64,000 bases of DNA from Anthoceros angustus (GCA_010909165.1 VJWM01000117.1:310001-374000); one strand, 5' to 3'. Counted from the stretch's first letter, positions 44,993 through 57,868 are shown. Numbers and translations are program-made. Notes: generated by a model from the letters alone, not told the origin.

Positions 44993-45750
44993 TCACTGTG
45001 AAAATCCTGCGAGTCTCTGTTGATTGCCACGCCGTAGTGAGCTTCATGTTAACAGCTGTTACATGCAGAAACATGAATTGGGTACACGTGTACAACGGTG
45101 AAAATGTTCGAGTAGGGTTTTAAGCATTGTTCGAGTAGGATTTTCGCAATCAACGAAGACCCGTCCTACAACACATCGTGAGCATGTTCAACCCTAATCC
45201 CTCACAATGTGTGTGTTTTAGGACGAGACAGTCGACATTAAATAAAATTCTTAGTGGACTTAAATAAAATTCTTCTTCTTCTTCTTCATCCTACAAAGCG
45301 GCTGAGACAGTTGCTTTTACCAACAGCCATTGTAACATGGCCAAACTGCGATGGCAATGTTCTTGAGTTTGGGGGTCCTCCCCGAGCAAGAGCAGCGACA
45401 TGGTTTAAGTTTTCTTATGTTTTGGCATGAGAAGTTCTCTGCCCCGTCCGAGTGGTCCATGAGAAGCCAGATGGGGAAGAGAGCTTATCATGCCACTGGG
45501 ACCTAATGAAAGGAAGGCCCAGCCATACATAAATGCATGATGAGCCATGTCCTTGAGCATAGGCTTTTTGATTGGGATGAGGGACTTGAATTTGGTGCTA
45601 TCGGCCTAGCCAGAATGCCTCGTTGGGCGCAACGACCTCCTCGGTTTTTGACGGACATCCATCCCTCGTCAGCATGCTTAACCGCTGCTTGCCCTTGGTA
45701 CTAATCGATTTGATTCCTAGATGTTAACCTCTGCCTTTCACCATGTCACA
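44993..45750. other. Downstream flank of the long PPR gene
   Basis: Includes a TTC repeat (45270-45289). From about 45450 to 45690 it holds a segment (ACATAAATGCATGATGAGCC and TTGACGGACATCCATCC) that recurs at 51590-51800. No gene recognised. Confidence 0.6.
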
Positions 45751-46268
45751 GTTCCTTTGGTATTCTTGTATGATGATGAAATACCTCACACCAACTTAAA
45801 TTAAATTAGTTTTTTTCTTTATTGTGGACTTGTTGATCTTAGTTAAGTGCTTCGTGATTTGTATCTATCTATCTCTTCTAACGAAAAATTATAATTTATA
45901 ATATTCCATGACTATATTGTGTCTATGTAATGACTAAAGGTATGAATGACTATATATAATATATAATGACTGTATGAATTAAATTGAGAAAATATTCAAA
46001 TTGTTCAATAATAAAATTCATAAACATTAGCAAGTAAGAGAACAAAAGTACAATTTCATAACACACCATTTTGCTATAGGTCTAAAACTAAGATAAAAGC
46101 AGATCACGCTTACACTTCTAAAGAGGAATGTGTTCGCTTTGAAATATGATTAAGTTGCTAGTTTTATCTCTTAACATTTGAGACGTGAAAATTTTCAACT
46201 AAGATCTAATCATTATAATTATTGAGAAGAGCCTTGATTCCGTAAATTTCTAGCAACCTCGTTAGTGC

Positions 46269-47683
46269 TCATTTGATTGCGACCATTGTGACTACCGCCA
46301 AAAGAAGACCTTTCAACGCCCTTTCTAACTCGGATAGCTCGGCCTCATTGGTAGGTATGTTTGGCCCACAATCTTCCGTCGATAACTCGTCCTCATTCAC
46401 GGTTTGTTTGGGCTTCTAGGTCATCCTCATTCACGGGTTGGTTTGGGCCACTAGCTTCTAGGTCGTCCTCATTCACGGGTTCGTTTGGGCCACAAGCTTC
46501 TAGGTCGTCCTCATTGTGACCAGTCTCGCCAAAAGAAGACCTTTCAACGCTCCTTTTCTCTAACTCGGATAGCTCGGCCTCATTGGTAGGTATGTTTGGC
46601 CCACAATCTTGGCCGATAACTCGTCCTCATTCACGGTTTGTTTGGGCCACGGCTTCTAGGTCATCCTCATTCACGGGTTGGTTTGGGCCACTAGCTTCTA
46701 GGTCGTCCTCATTCACGGTTCGTTTGGGCCACAAGCTTCTAGGTCGTCCTCATTGACGGTTCGTTTGGGCCACAAGCTTCTAGGTCCTCATTCACGGGTT
46801 CGTTAGGGCCACAAGCTTCTAGGTCATCCTCATTCACGGGTTTGTTAGCCACAAGCTTCTAGGTCGTCCTCATTCACGGGTTTGTTGTTACAAGCTTCTA
46901 GGGATAGCTCGCTCTCATTTTCGTGTTTTTGGGCCACAAACTTCCTTGCTCTCGGTTTTAGAATTGTACCTACAAAAATTGATAAACGATTTCAAATACT
47001 CTTACATATCTTTTAAAACATCTTGCTGATCGCTTATCACCAAATGACAAAACTAAAATTGTTACCCATGACGGGGAATATTGAGAAGAATCGTTTGCCA
47101 TGGTTGTAACATTGTGAGAAGAATCATTTGCCGTGGTTGTATCATTGTGAGAAGAATCCTTCCAACCTTCTCCTTTTCTTTGGCACCTTGCGTGTGATCT
47201 AAACCCTTCCAAGCCACTATGCATATACTTACAATTGAGGTTGAATAAGTTTTCAAGCTCCTACATCCCTCCGATCCAATGAAAGCGTGATATGCTCCGG
47301 ATGTCGCGTCCGTACATGTTGAATCTTGTATCTTGGGAGATAAGAGCGTGTGGTCCCTCATTACATTTGAAGGTAGTAATATCCTCAATGTAGAGCATAG
47401 GCGCTAAAAGAGATCTACAGTGCAGACACCATAGCGTCGATTCACTTTTCGAGCAGTCAATACTGTGCCTCGCATGTGAATTCTTACAACATTCGTTGCA
47501 AAATGGATCATCTTGGCATTGAATACAAAACTTATCAGATCCCCGATTTTGCCATGTGAGGATGTAACGTGCACTTCTTATGATAGTCATGTTGAACAAA
47601 TATTGGTAACCAATCAAAAGTGGGCACCATATCACCTCAATAGAGTTCCGGATCTTGCATACATCTCTTCCGACAAATACCAT
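46269..47683 (-). pseudogene. PLATZ-like zinc-finger gene remnant with acidic C-terminal repeats, copy 1
   Basis: The 5' part encodes KFCIQCQDDPFCNECCKNSH, a C-x2-C-x4-C-x2-C-x4-H pattern like the PLATZ plant AT-rich-sequence and zinc-binding domain. A frame-shifted VLTARKVNRRYGVCTVDLF then lines up with PLATZ VLQIRR...V..EDL. Downstream on the same strand, 46390-46900 encodes tandem 14-residue repeats NEDDLEACGPNEPV. The frame ends NEAELSELERALKGLLLAV... at a stop near 46269. Frame changes between blocks suggest decay, or introns I could not place. A B-box finger is the alternative reading of the cysteine cluster. Confidence 0.55.
46390..46910. repeat. 42-bp minisatellite within the PLATZ-like remnant
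   Basis: Units such as GTCCTCATTCACGGGTT plus CGTTTGGGCCACAAGCTTCTA repeat about ten times, some shortened. The array also contains a second copy of the adjoining sequence (CTCGGATAGCTCGGCCTCATTG at about 46330 and 46566), so it grew at two scales. Confidence 0.85.
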
Positions 47684-48735
47684 AAGTTACAATGTAAGAT
47701 CATTAATACTTTCAACCTTTAACACCAAAATTCATGCTAAAAATCAAAAGTAAAACTATATGTAGATTGAACCACTTATACGGGTCTAAAAGTAGTATAT
47801 ATAAATAACCTACTTACAAAAATAGCCAGAGTCCCAAACAATACGAATAAACATTGTACACGTTTAATCACACATATATAGAGGTAACCAAGCACAATAT
47901 TTCGATAATAGACTCTTGAGTGCACATACAATCATTTCGAGATGTAGATCACATTGGATATGAATAAAGTGCAAAATCCATTATTTTTTGTTTACTTTTT
48001 ATTATCATAATATCTTTAATATTATAGCTAGATGTGTGATAAAACCACTTCATTTAGTACGCTGATATATATGTCGGATTCCCTTTTACTACATGATATG
48101 GTAGTGTGGAAAGAAACCCCAAAGGTTATCGTGAAGGATTGAAGAGCTAGTGGATCAAATTTCAATTTCTTACCACTCTTACAATCTTGTAACAAGGAAC
48201 ATAAACGGACCTAACTTATAACGATGCGGGATAGGACGATGAGGAGACATTATCATCATTGACATTGCACATGGTAATGCTAGTGAAACTTTGAGGGTGC
48301 GACCTAGCTAGCTTACTCCCCTTTCTTCTCCAACATTGCATTGTTCTTTGTTCGAGGTGTTTGGTATTCAATAAATGTTGCACCATGTGCACATCTATCA
48401 CACTAAGCTTGCTCATCCCACCAAAGTTATCCAAGGGAACATCATCAATTGATAGAGTCTAACGGCCCTCTGTCTCTGATGTTGTGCACATTTTTCTAGG
48501 AAATGATCACTAACTCTGGCGCTCCATGTTCGCTTTGTTCTATTGTTTTCTAGGAAATGATCACTAACTCCTACGCTCCATGTTCGCTTTGTTCTATTGT
48601 TTTCTAGATAAGAACTTTAGCTACAATGAAGGACAATGTCGTCTACATTAAAACTTCATGCGATGGTAGAATGTGAATTAGAACTTCGCAATTAAGTCAA
48701 AGGTGTTTAGATTAGAACAATTCATGTGGCGAGGG

Positions 48736-49991
48736 ACAATATTCATTACAACTTCTTGTAATTCAAATATAGTCAAGGAATACTTCTATTAAGTTAGAAC
48801 TTTATGCACTCATGGCTACAACTTGTGGATTATAACTCCTTGCAATACTTCCAAAGGCATTGTCTAAGGCGGAACTTCTTGAAATCATGGACTATATCAT
48901 GAATGACATGTATCATGAATCGCCTCAATTTGTTGATATGCTTATGAAGCACGTGCATAGCATTTACATCGAGGTAGTGTTGCAATCCGAGTGTTTAGAG
49001 TTTTTGTCTCAAGCTTTCACATGATTTCCTTAGGCTTAGCCATCCTATGTTATGATGTGCAATTGAGCCTAGATCGTCTTGGCAATTTTGCAAGTCACGA
49101 GAAAGAAACATTTCCCTCTTTGGCTCGAGTGGTGATCACCATAGCTTTTACTGTTTACGGAATCATGCATGTCATGACTCGTTGTATAAATATTTCACGT
49201 GCACAACCTTGATCATTATAGTTTTAAATTTTAAAATTAAAATATCAATTAAAACTTTATATTTCATTCTTATAACATTCGATTGAAAAAATTATATTCA
49301 ATTCTTTGCCTAGCTTAAACTTTAGGATTGCTTTTCTTGAGTATTAATGTGTATGCGATGAGGACAATATTCACATTACAACTTCTTGTAATTCAAATAT
49401 AGTCAAGGAATACTTCTATTAAGTTAGAACTTTATGCACTCATGGCTACAACTTGTGGATTATAACTCCTTGCAATACTTCCAAAGGCATTGTCTAAGGC
49501 GGAACTTCTTGAAATCATGGACTATATCATGAATGACATGTATCATGAATCGCCTCAATTTGTTGATATGCTTATGAAGCACGTGCATAGCATTTACATC
49601 GAGGTAGTGTTGCAATCCAGTGTTTAGAGTTTTTGTCTCAAGCTTTCACATGATTTCCTTAGGCTTAGCCATCCTATGTTATGATGTGCAATTGAGCCTA
49701 GATCGTCTTGGCAATTTTGCAAGTCACGAAGAAACATTTCCCTCTTTGGCTCGGCTCGAGTGGTGATCACCATAGCTTTTACAGCTGTTTACGGAATCAT
49801 GTCATGACTCGTTGTATAAATATTTCACACAACCTTGATCGTATAGTTTTAAATTTTAAAATTAAAATATCAATTAAAACTTTATATTTCATTCTTATAA
49901 CATTCGATTGAAAAAATTATATTCAATTCTTTGCCTAGCTTAAACTTTAGGATTGCTTTTCTTGAGTATTAATGTGTATGCCGATGAGCAT
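48736..49991. repeat. 628-bp tandem duplication inside block copy 1
   Basis: ACAATATTC...ACTTCTTGTAATTCAAATA starts units at 48736 and 49364. Each unit includes an ORF segment reading KAELLEIMDYIMNDMYHES. Blocks at 55.9 and 60.0 kb have a single copy, so the duplication is specific to this copy. Positions 47700-48735 upstream are AT-rich repeat sequence without a recognised gene. Confidence 0.88.
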
Positions 49992-50247
49992 GGCATACAG
50001 GTGCCTTGGAATGAAGCCCCACATTTACTCTAGTAACCAATAGCGTTTGCGATGTCGCAAGTGGAGGCTAAGTCCGCATGTGTCACCGGATTGATGCAAG
50101 CTTGGTGAAGGACAAAGTCATGCCATGACCGATGGACAACTGCGCTAGCGGTGATCTCGGGCGGTCGTGGGCAGGCATAGATGGTAGCCGCAAGCACGAG
50201 GCGCCTAGCTAGAAGACTAGGTCGGGTTAGAGTGAGTGACTAACCTA

Positions 50248-51589
50248 GGGTCAACTAACCATAGCTAGGCAAACTCTAGTAAAGACAAGGTCGATTAAAC
50301 CGGGAAACACGTCTTTGGGACAAGGTCGCAGCTACTTAAGCCGTTCCCAAGAATCAAGACGGACTCTACGCATACCGGACGGAGCCCTCCGCGTCAGGAT
50401 CTCCATCTCAGAAGAGTGATGACATCTTGGTATAAGAGCGAGCGATCGGACCGATGGGATGACTCAGATGGCACCGTCTTGGAGTGGATTAGGCAGCGGT
50501 ATGGGAGCTCGAGCCCGGACCATCGAGGAGTGGGGAGAAGCGACGAGCGGGAGGTTTTGGGGTCGTGTGATCTTTGGACCGAGATTGTTTGCATCTTGCA
50601 TTGGCTTGACATCGGCGGAGAGCAGGAGAAGGCGCACAAGAGTTTGTGAGGCGGAAGGTGTGGGAAAGGAGCCATGGACTTTGAAGCCAGAGCTAGAGCA
50701 AGATGCAAGGAGGGAATAGGCAGTCGCAGGTTTTGGTGCTATATGTGCGAGAGGCACGCTCAATGGCTACCAATAAGTGATTGAAGAACACCCATGCGAA
50801 TGACTGATTCGGTTGGCATTCTATGTTGTAACTGGGGGCAAGGACGGTGATGTAAGACTCCTAGGGAGTCAAGGGCATGCAAGAACACAGACATCTTGTT
50901 GCAAAGCCGAAAAAGATAGCAACAAGAGGCCCATGGGCCCAGTAGTCTTGCTAGCGGCTAGACCTAAAGCATGTCACATTGCATGTGGGTTGTAGAAGTG
51001 CAAGAATTGCTAGCTTGGCACTGGCGAAGTGGGCGAGACGGTAGCTCGGTCTCAAACATTAGGTTCGAGGCAGAGACGGTAGGAAGTGGCGGCTCGTGGC
51101 CAGTTCAGCAGTCGAATGTGCGTTATGGTATCGATTCTTCTAATTGCAACAAGTCGATCGAAGGCGGCGATGCGTGAGATCCGGAGCAACTTGTTCTTTC
51201 AATGATCCGGTTTCCACATGCACGGATGCGACTTACTAGCATCAAACATCATAGCTGAAATTTTGGAGGAGCAACGCGTCCATGGGCGTTGAGACCACGA
51301 GCGAAGTCTTGCATGTATCCGGAGACAATTGCGCGAGCATCTAGGCCATATTGCGTTGATCGTCTAGCAAGAACGAGGCGGGCTGTGATTGCTGGATCTA
51401 GTGCGCTCAACTTAGGATTTGCGAAATTCAAATTGCTCGAGTTAGATTCGATCGCATCTTTCGCAAACACCCCGCGGCCCGATTGTGGAGAGGTCTTACC
51501 GCGCCAAAGCGCGTACCAATCAAACCTCAAACCGACACATTGGCTAACATGTGCCGAATTCGAGATTGCTAGGCTTATGCTTCTCATGA
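50248..51589. other. Single-copy stretch with a retrotransposon primer-binding-site-like motif
   Basis: At 50428-50439 TGGTATAAGAGC differs by one base from the initiator-Met-tRNA primer site TGGTATCAGAGC used by many plant LTR elements. It is preceded by GATGACATCT, compatible with an LTR end in CA plus a short spacer. Downstream GC is higher (50440-51180), but no gag or pol motif is recognised. A 115-codon ORF at 51289-51639 has no family I know. Confidence 0.35.
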
Positions 51590-51800
51590 TCAATGAGAAG
51601 CGGATGGGAAGAGCTTATCATACCGACCTTGGGACCTAAAGGAAGGCCATACATAAATGCATGATGAGCCATGTCCTTTCATAGGCTTTTGCATTGGGAT
51701 GAGGACTTGAATTTGGTGCTATCGGCCTAGAATGGTGGTGCCTCGGGTTGGGGCCTCCTCGGTTTTGACGGACATCCATCCTCGTCAGCGTACATGCTTG
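51590..51800. repeat. Second copy of the 45,450-45,690 segment
   Basis: Shares GGGAAGAGCTTATCAT, ACATAAATGCATGATGAGCC and TTTTGACGGACATCCATCC with 45450-45690, with several indels. It is followed by the TRIM-like insertion and then by block copy 2, so order is the same as in copy 1. Confidence 0.85.
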
Positions 51801-51827
51801 CCCCCGCCCCAATACTTCTAGCAATAT

Positions 51828-53175
51828 TCTAGAGATGCTAGAAGATGCAACAAAACTTGTCATAGAAAACAAGACAATATATTAAGTGATCAAAGAGTGT
51901 CTTATATACATAAGTTGTTTAACTCTAAGTGACCTTTCATTATACAACCCTAATTACTTAACCGTGACATATGGTTATATATATACAACCCTTGGGTCAT
52001 CCCTCATCAGTTAACACACCCCCATAATGGTTAGAAGTTGTAGGCGTTGTCTTGCGAATCTTCGTGGTGATGAAGAGCTGGGGAGAAATGGAGAAAGGAC
52101 GGCCAAAGCAAAGTTGCGGAGTGAGGTGAGCAGCGATTAGATGCGGTGCACTAAGCTTCATCCGTTGGGTCCACTCACGTGATGTGAGCAATTGTCCATC
52201 AATGCTTTGTAGAAGAGAAGGGTAGATAGGGGCTGTAGTCAACCAAACCGACAGCTTCCTTGTGGAAATTGTGCTGTGTTGACAAACACTTGGTCAACAA
52301 AGCCCGTGTTATTTCCGTTGGCACATGTTCAATCTGTATCAAAATGGATATTTGGGCTTTGAGCGAGATTTGGAGAATCATCACAGGGGCCGATTCTGGC
52401 AACAGGCGCAGCATCAACGAATCCACAGTTGGAGGATGATGGTGGTGTTGGTGTCTTAGAGCGGTGATTGAATTCCTTTTATGTCGTCTATGATTATATG
52501 GCGAGTCCTAGAGCACGACGCTAGCATAAACAGCGTTTGGATGCGTGGCGAGAGGCGCGATGTTGGCAGGACCCACACGAAGAGCTTGAGGTCTTGGCGC
52601 TTCCACGGCGGGCAGGCTGACGGCGAGCTAACTTCTGGGTTCACTACTCGATTTACGCTCGAAGCATTTTCAAATGCCATTGTCATAGTTTATCTAGCGA
52701 TGCGGAAAATTAGTTGATCTAGCATCATTAGGAACAATTTTCGGAGGCTAGACTAAATGGTGATGACTGGGCGGTGGATGTTTTAGAACACAGCCAGCAT
52801 CCATATTCGATGATGGGTGCTGGGACGTGTTTGTAAAACATTTCCGTCGATCATTCATTACCATAAAATAAAATTTTGGACTAAAATATATGAGGAGTAT
52901 AATATCTAGCAAAAGTAAGAGCTTAGAATGCCTGCTATACCCCTCCCTGCTAAGGACAAAATATTGGCGACTCGATACCATGACAATATTCTAGAGATGC
53001 TAGAAGATGCGACAAGAGCAAACTTGTCATAGAAAACAAGACAATATATTAAGTGATCGAAAGAGTGTCTTATATACATGTTGTTTAACTCTAAGTGACC
53101 TTTCAACCCTAATTACTTAACCCGTGACCGTGGTTATATATACAACCCCAATGGTCATCCCCTCGGGGTTAACCC
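51828..53175. mobile_element. TRIM-like insertion with about 190-bp direct terminal repeats
   Basis: The left repeat (51828-52018) and right repeat (52983-53172) share CAATATTCTAGAGATGCTAG, AAGACAATATATTAAGTGAT and TCTAAGTGACCTTTCA, with small indels. The 960 bp between them has no recognisable gag/pol. The insertion sits in the interval separating segment 51590-51800 from block copy 2, where copy 1 has only about 60 bp. Target-site duplication and primer site were not found, so the class is tentative. Confidence 0.5.
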
Positions 53176-53225
53176 ACTGGCATGCGATTCATTCCCTAGA
53201 TGGCTCGGGCGCTACCGCCATAGCG

Positions 53226-56200
53226 AGTTCCTTTGGTATTATCTATGATGATGAAATACCTCACACCAACTTAAATTAAATTAGTTTTTTTCTTTATTGT
53301 GGACTTGTGTGGATCTTAGTTAAGTGCTTCATGCGGTTTGTATCTGATCTATCTCTTCTAAAAATTATAATTATAATATTCCATGACTATATATTCTTAA
53401 TACTAATGAAGGTGACAAGTGACTATATATAATATATAATGACTGATGAATTAAATTGAGAAAATATTCAAATTGTTCAATAATAAAATTCATAAACATT
53501 AGCAAGTAAGAGAGAACAAAAGTACAATTTCATAACACACCATTTTCTATAGGTCTAAAACTAAGATAAAAGCAGATCAGCTTACACTTCTAAAGAGGAA
53601 TGTGTTGGCTTTGAAATATGATTAAGTTGCTAGTTGATCTCTTAACATTTGAGGGGAAAATTTTCAACTAAGATCTAATCATTATAATTGAGAAGAGCCT
53701 TGATTCCGTAAATTTCTAGCAACCTCGTTAGTACTATTTGATTGCGACCATTGTGACGGTCTACGCCAAAAGAAGACCTTTCAAGCGCCCTCTCTAACTC
53801 GAGATAGCTCGGCCTCATTGGTAGGTATGTTTGGCCCCAATCTTCGGTGGGATAACTCGTCCTCATTCACGGGTTTGTTTGGCCCAGCTACAGGTCATCC
53901 TCATTCACAGGTTGGTTTGGGCCACTGAGGTCGTCCTCATTCAGGTTGCCACAAGCTTCTACAGGTCGTCCTCGACCAGGTTCGTTTGGGCCACAAGCTT
54001 CTCGTCGTCCTCATTCACGTTGTTAGGGCTTCACAAAATTAATCCTCATTCACGGGTTTGTTAGGGCCACAAGCTTCTAGGTCAGTCCTCATTCTGCGGT
54101 TTGTTAGCCACAAGCTTCCGAGATAGCTGGATTCTCATTTTCGTAGGTTTTAGGCCACAAACTCCTTGCTCTGGTTTTAGAGTGTACCACACAAAAATTG
54201 ATAAACGATTTCAAATACTCTTACATATCTTTTAAAACATCTTGCTGATCGTTTATCACCAAATGACAAAACTAAAACTAATGTGTACTGAATATTGCGA
54301 GAAGGAATCGTTTACCATGGTTGTAACATTGTGAGAAGAATCATTGCCGTGGTTGTATCCCATTGTGAGAAGAATCCTTCCAACCCGTTCTCCTTTTCTT
54401 TGGCACCTTGGGTGTGATCTAAACCCTTCAAGCCACTATGCATATACTTACAATTGGTCGCATCGTTTCAAGCTCCTACATCCTCATCCAATGAAAGCGT
54501 GATATATCCTCCAGGATGGCGTGGGCATGTTGAATCTTGTATCTTGGAGATAAGGCGTGTGGTCCCCTCATTACATTTGAAGGTAGTAATATCACAATGG
54601 AGCATAGGCTAAAAGAGATCAAGTGCGAGACACCACAAGTCGATTCACTTTTAGAGCCGGTCAATACTTAGTACCATGTGAATTCTTACAACATTCGTTG
54701 CAAAATGGATCATCTTGGCATTGAATACAAAACTTATTGCATCCCATTTTGCCATGTGAGGATGTAACGTGCACTTCTTGATAGTCATGTTGAACAAATA
54801 TTGGTAACCAATCGGTGGGCACCATATCATCTCTAGAGTTCCGAGATCTTGCATACATCTCTTCCGACAACCAGCTAAAGTTACAATGTAAGATCATTAA
54901 TACTTTCAACCTTTAACACCAAAATTCATGCTAAAATCAAAAGTAAAACTATATGTAGATTGAACCACTTATCTGCAGGTCTAAAAGTAGTATATGTAAA
55001 TAACCTACTTACAAAAATAGCCAGTCCCAAACTTGATAAACATTGTACACGTTTAATCACACATATATAGAGGTAACCAAGCACAATATTTCGATAATAG
55101 GACTCTTGAGTGCACATACAATCATTTCGAGATGTAGATCACATTGGATATGAATAAAGTGAAAATCCATTATTTTTGTTTACTTTTTATTATCATAATA
55201 TCTTTAATATTATAGCTAGATGTGTGATAAAACCACTTCATTTAGTACTGCGATATATATGTCGGATTCCTTTCTACTACATGATATGGTAGTGTGGAAA
55301 GAAACCCCAAAGGTTATCGTGAAGGATTGAAGAGCTAGTGGATCAAATTTCAATTTCTTACCACTCTTACAATCTTGTAACAAGGAACATAAACGGACCT
55401 AACTTATAACGATGGGATAGGATGATGAGGAGACATTATCATCATTGACATTGCACATGGTAATGCTAGTGAAACTTTGAGGGTGCGACCTAGCTAGCTT
55501 ACTCCCCCTTTCTTCTCCAACATTGCATTGTTCTTTGTTCGAGGTGTTTGGTATTCAATAAATGTTGCACCATGTGTAAAACATCTATCACACTAAGCTT
55601 GCTCATCCCGCCAAAGTTATCCAAGGGAACATCATCAATTGATAGAGTCTAACGGGCCCTCTTCTGTCCTACAGTGTTGTGCACATTTTTTCTAGGAAAT
55701 GATCATCTAACTCTGAGCGCTCCATGTTCGCTTTGTTCTATTGTTTTTCTAGATAAGAACTTCTAGCTATAATGAAGGACAATATCGTCTACATTAAAAC
55801 TTCATGCAGTAAGCAGAATGTGAATTAGAACTTCCTGCAATTAAGTCAAAGGTGTTTAGATTAGAACAATTCATGTAATGAGGACAATATTCCATTACAA
55901 CTTCTTGTAATTCAAATATAGTCAAGGAATACTTCTATTAAGTTAGAACTTTATGCACTCATGGCTACAACTTGTGGATTATAACTCCTTGCAATACTTC
56001 CAAAGGCATTGTCTAAGGCGGAACTTCTTGAAATCATGGACTATATCATGAATGACATGTATCATGAATCGCCTCAATTTGTTGATATGCTTATGAAGCA
56101 CGTGCATAGCATTTACATCGAGGTAGTGTTGCAATCCGAGTGTTTAGAGTTTTGTCTCAAGCTTTCACATGATTTCCTTAGGCTTAGCCATCCTATGTTA

Positions 56201-56779
56201 TGATGTGCAATTGAGCCTAGATCATCTTGGCAATTTGCAAGTCACGAAAAGAAACATTTCCTCTTTGGCTCGGCTCGAGAGTGGTGATCACCATAGCTTT
56301 TGCAATCGTTTTCCGAATCATGCATGTCATGACTCGTTGTATAAATATTTCACGTGCACAACCTTGATCGTATAGTTTTAAATTTTAAAAATTAAAATAT
56401 CAATTAAAAACTTTATATTTCATTCTTATAACATTCGATTGAAAAAATTATATTCAATTCTTTGCCTAGCTTAAACTTTAGGGTTGCTTTTCTTGAGTAT
56501 TAATGTGCATGCCAATGAGCATGGCACGAGGTGCGGAATGAAGCCCCACATTTACTCCGTAGCAACCAATAGCGCTTTGCAGCCGCAAGTGGAGGACGCC
56601 GTCCGCGAATGTGTCACAATGGATTGATGCAAGCTTCGTGAAGGACAAAGTCGGGCCGCCACTATGATGGACACTGCGCTTAGCCACCGATCTCGGGCCG
56701 AGGGTCAAGATAGATGGTAGCCGCAAGCACGAGGGCGCTAGCTAGAAGACTAGGTCGCTTAGAGTGAGTGACTAACCTA
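53226..56779. repeat. Large dispersed repeat block, copy 2
   Basis: Aligns with 45751-50247 (minus its internal tandem copy). It carries a shorter minisatellite (53850-54110) and a second PLATZ-like remnant. It ends GAGTGACTAACCTA exactly where the CACTA-type element starts. From 55185 it is also the left part of the 4.1-kb tandem duplication. Confidence 0.9.
53700..54909 (-). pseudogene. PLATZ-like zinc-finger remnant, copy 2
   Basis: The frame at 54909-54661 reads WLPIFVQHDYQEVHVTSSHG, then NKFCIQCQDDPFCNECCKNS: a better N-terminal PLATZ segment than in copy 1, with WL...F..H before the cysteine cluster. The acidic C-terminal repeat region is shorter. Frame breaks differ from those of copy 1, so neither copy looks intact but together they outline the ancestral domain order. 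Confidence 0.5.
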
Positions 56780-57868
56780 CACTACAAGAAAATGAGGGTT
56801 TTACAACGGTTTTTACAACGGTGTTACAACGCTGGCGTTGTAAACGCGCAACGCCGTTGTAAACCGAGAGCTTGATGACGTTGTAAAATTGCTGACATGG
56901 CGGTTCGTGCCATGTCATTAAAGTGGTGATGTGGCGCCATCACCGCCACCGCCACATCACCAAGTGATGACATGGCATGTTGCCACATGGCCTTCATTGC
57001 CACATCATCGTGTGATGACGCGTGGCATAATTTGATGACATGGCTCATTGCCACATCACCATGTGATGTGGTGCCATTTTACAAAACCATCTACAACATC
57101 CCAATTGCAAAAGCAATTACAACATCTAAGTTTGAGACGTTGGTGGGTACAACGCGCTTTACAACGACTGCTTTACAAAACCATCTACAACATCCCAATT
57201 GCAAAAGCAATTACAACATCTAAGTTTGAGACGTGTGGGTACAACGCGCTTTACAACGACTGCTTTACAAAACCATCTACAACATCCCAATTGCAAAAGC
57301 AATTACAACATCTAAGTTTGAGACGTCTTGTGGGTACAACGCTTTACAACGACTGCTTTACAAAACCATCTACATCCCAATTGCAAAAGCAATTACAACA
57401 TCTAAGTTTGAGGCGTCTGGTGTGGGTACAACGCGCTTTACAACGACTGCTTTACAAAACCATCTACAACATCCCAATTGCAAAAGCAATTACAACATCT
57501 AAGTTTGAGACGCCCTGTGGGTACAACGCGCTTTACAACGACTGCTTTACAAAACCATCTACAACATCCCAATTGCAAAAGCAATTACAACATCTAAGTT
57601 TGAGACGTCTGTGGGTACAACGCGCTTTACAACGACTATTTACAAAACCATCTACAACATCCCAATTGCAAAAGCAATTACAACATTTAAATTACAACGC
57701 CTTTTAAGTATATATATATATATATATAAAGACTTTTAAACAAAATAAATATTATTAATAACACAAATATCTATTTTCAGCTTCTTTAAATGGGGCATAT
57801 TTACAACAAGTGTTTTACAACGCCCTTTGTTGTAAATTTTGTATCTTGCACCTTGTTGTGCATTAGTG
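56780..57868. mobile_element. CACTA-type non-autonomous DNA transposon, copy in unit I
   Basis: Begins CACTACAAGAAAATGAGGG, the canonical plant CACTA (En/Spm) terminus, followed by subterminal ACAACG / CGTTGTAA motifs in both orientations. The empty site is visible in block copy 1 (50241-50250). The proposed right end, TAGTG at 57864-57868, follows more TTGTAAA/ACAACG motifs but lacks the TTTTCTTG of a perfect inverted repeat, and the 3-bp target duplication is not confirmed. No transposase is encoded. The interior is an array of about 92-bp repeats. Confidence 0.65.
57078..57690. repeat. Seven-unit array of about 92 bp inside the CACTA element (unit I)
   Basis: Units begin TTTACAAAACCATCTACA and contain CCAATTGCAAAAGCAATTAC (self-complementary AATTGC/GCAATT), CTAAGTTTGAGACG and GGGTACAACGCG. 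Each spacer after GAGACG is slightly different. The long open frame over the array results from its period and is not a gene. Confidence 0.93.

Larger units (their letters stand above)
45751..50247. repeat. Large dispersed repeat block, copy 1
   Basis: From GTTCCTTTGGTATTCTTG to GAGTGACTAACCTA this aligns with 53226-56779, with many small indels. It contains a minus-strand PLATZ-like pseudogene (46269-47683) and an internal 628-bp tandem duplication (48736-49991). At the right end it continues GGGTCAACTAACC, the sequence without the CACTA element that follows the same point in copies 2 and 3. Confidence 0.9.

Noticed and set aside
51249-51639. Overlapping 114-116 codon ORFs as a gene
   Set aside because: No family is recognised on either strand and there is no repeat copy for comparison; chance open frames in a GC-richer stretch are as likely.
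57078-57690. Array with constant units and variable spacers resembling a CRISPR
   Set aside because: The context is a plant nuclear genome inside a CACTA-type element, the 'spacers' are only a few bases long, and no cas-like genes exist here.
57048-57707. 219-codon open frame over the 92-bp array
   Set aside because: It is produced by the repeat period; the homologous array in unit II breaks the frame with one extra T per unit, and the sequence has no recognisable protein family.
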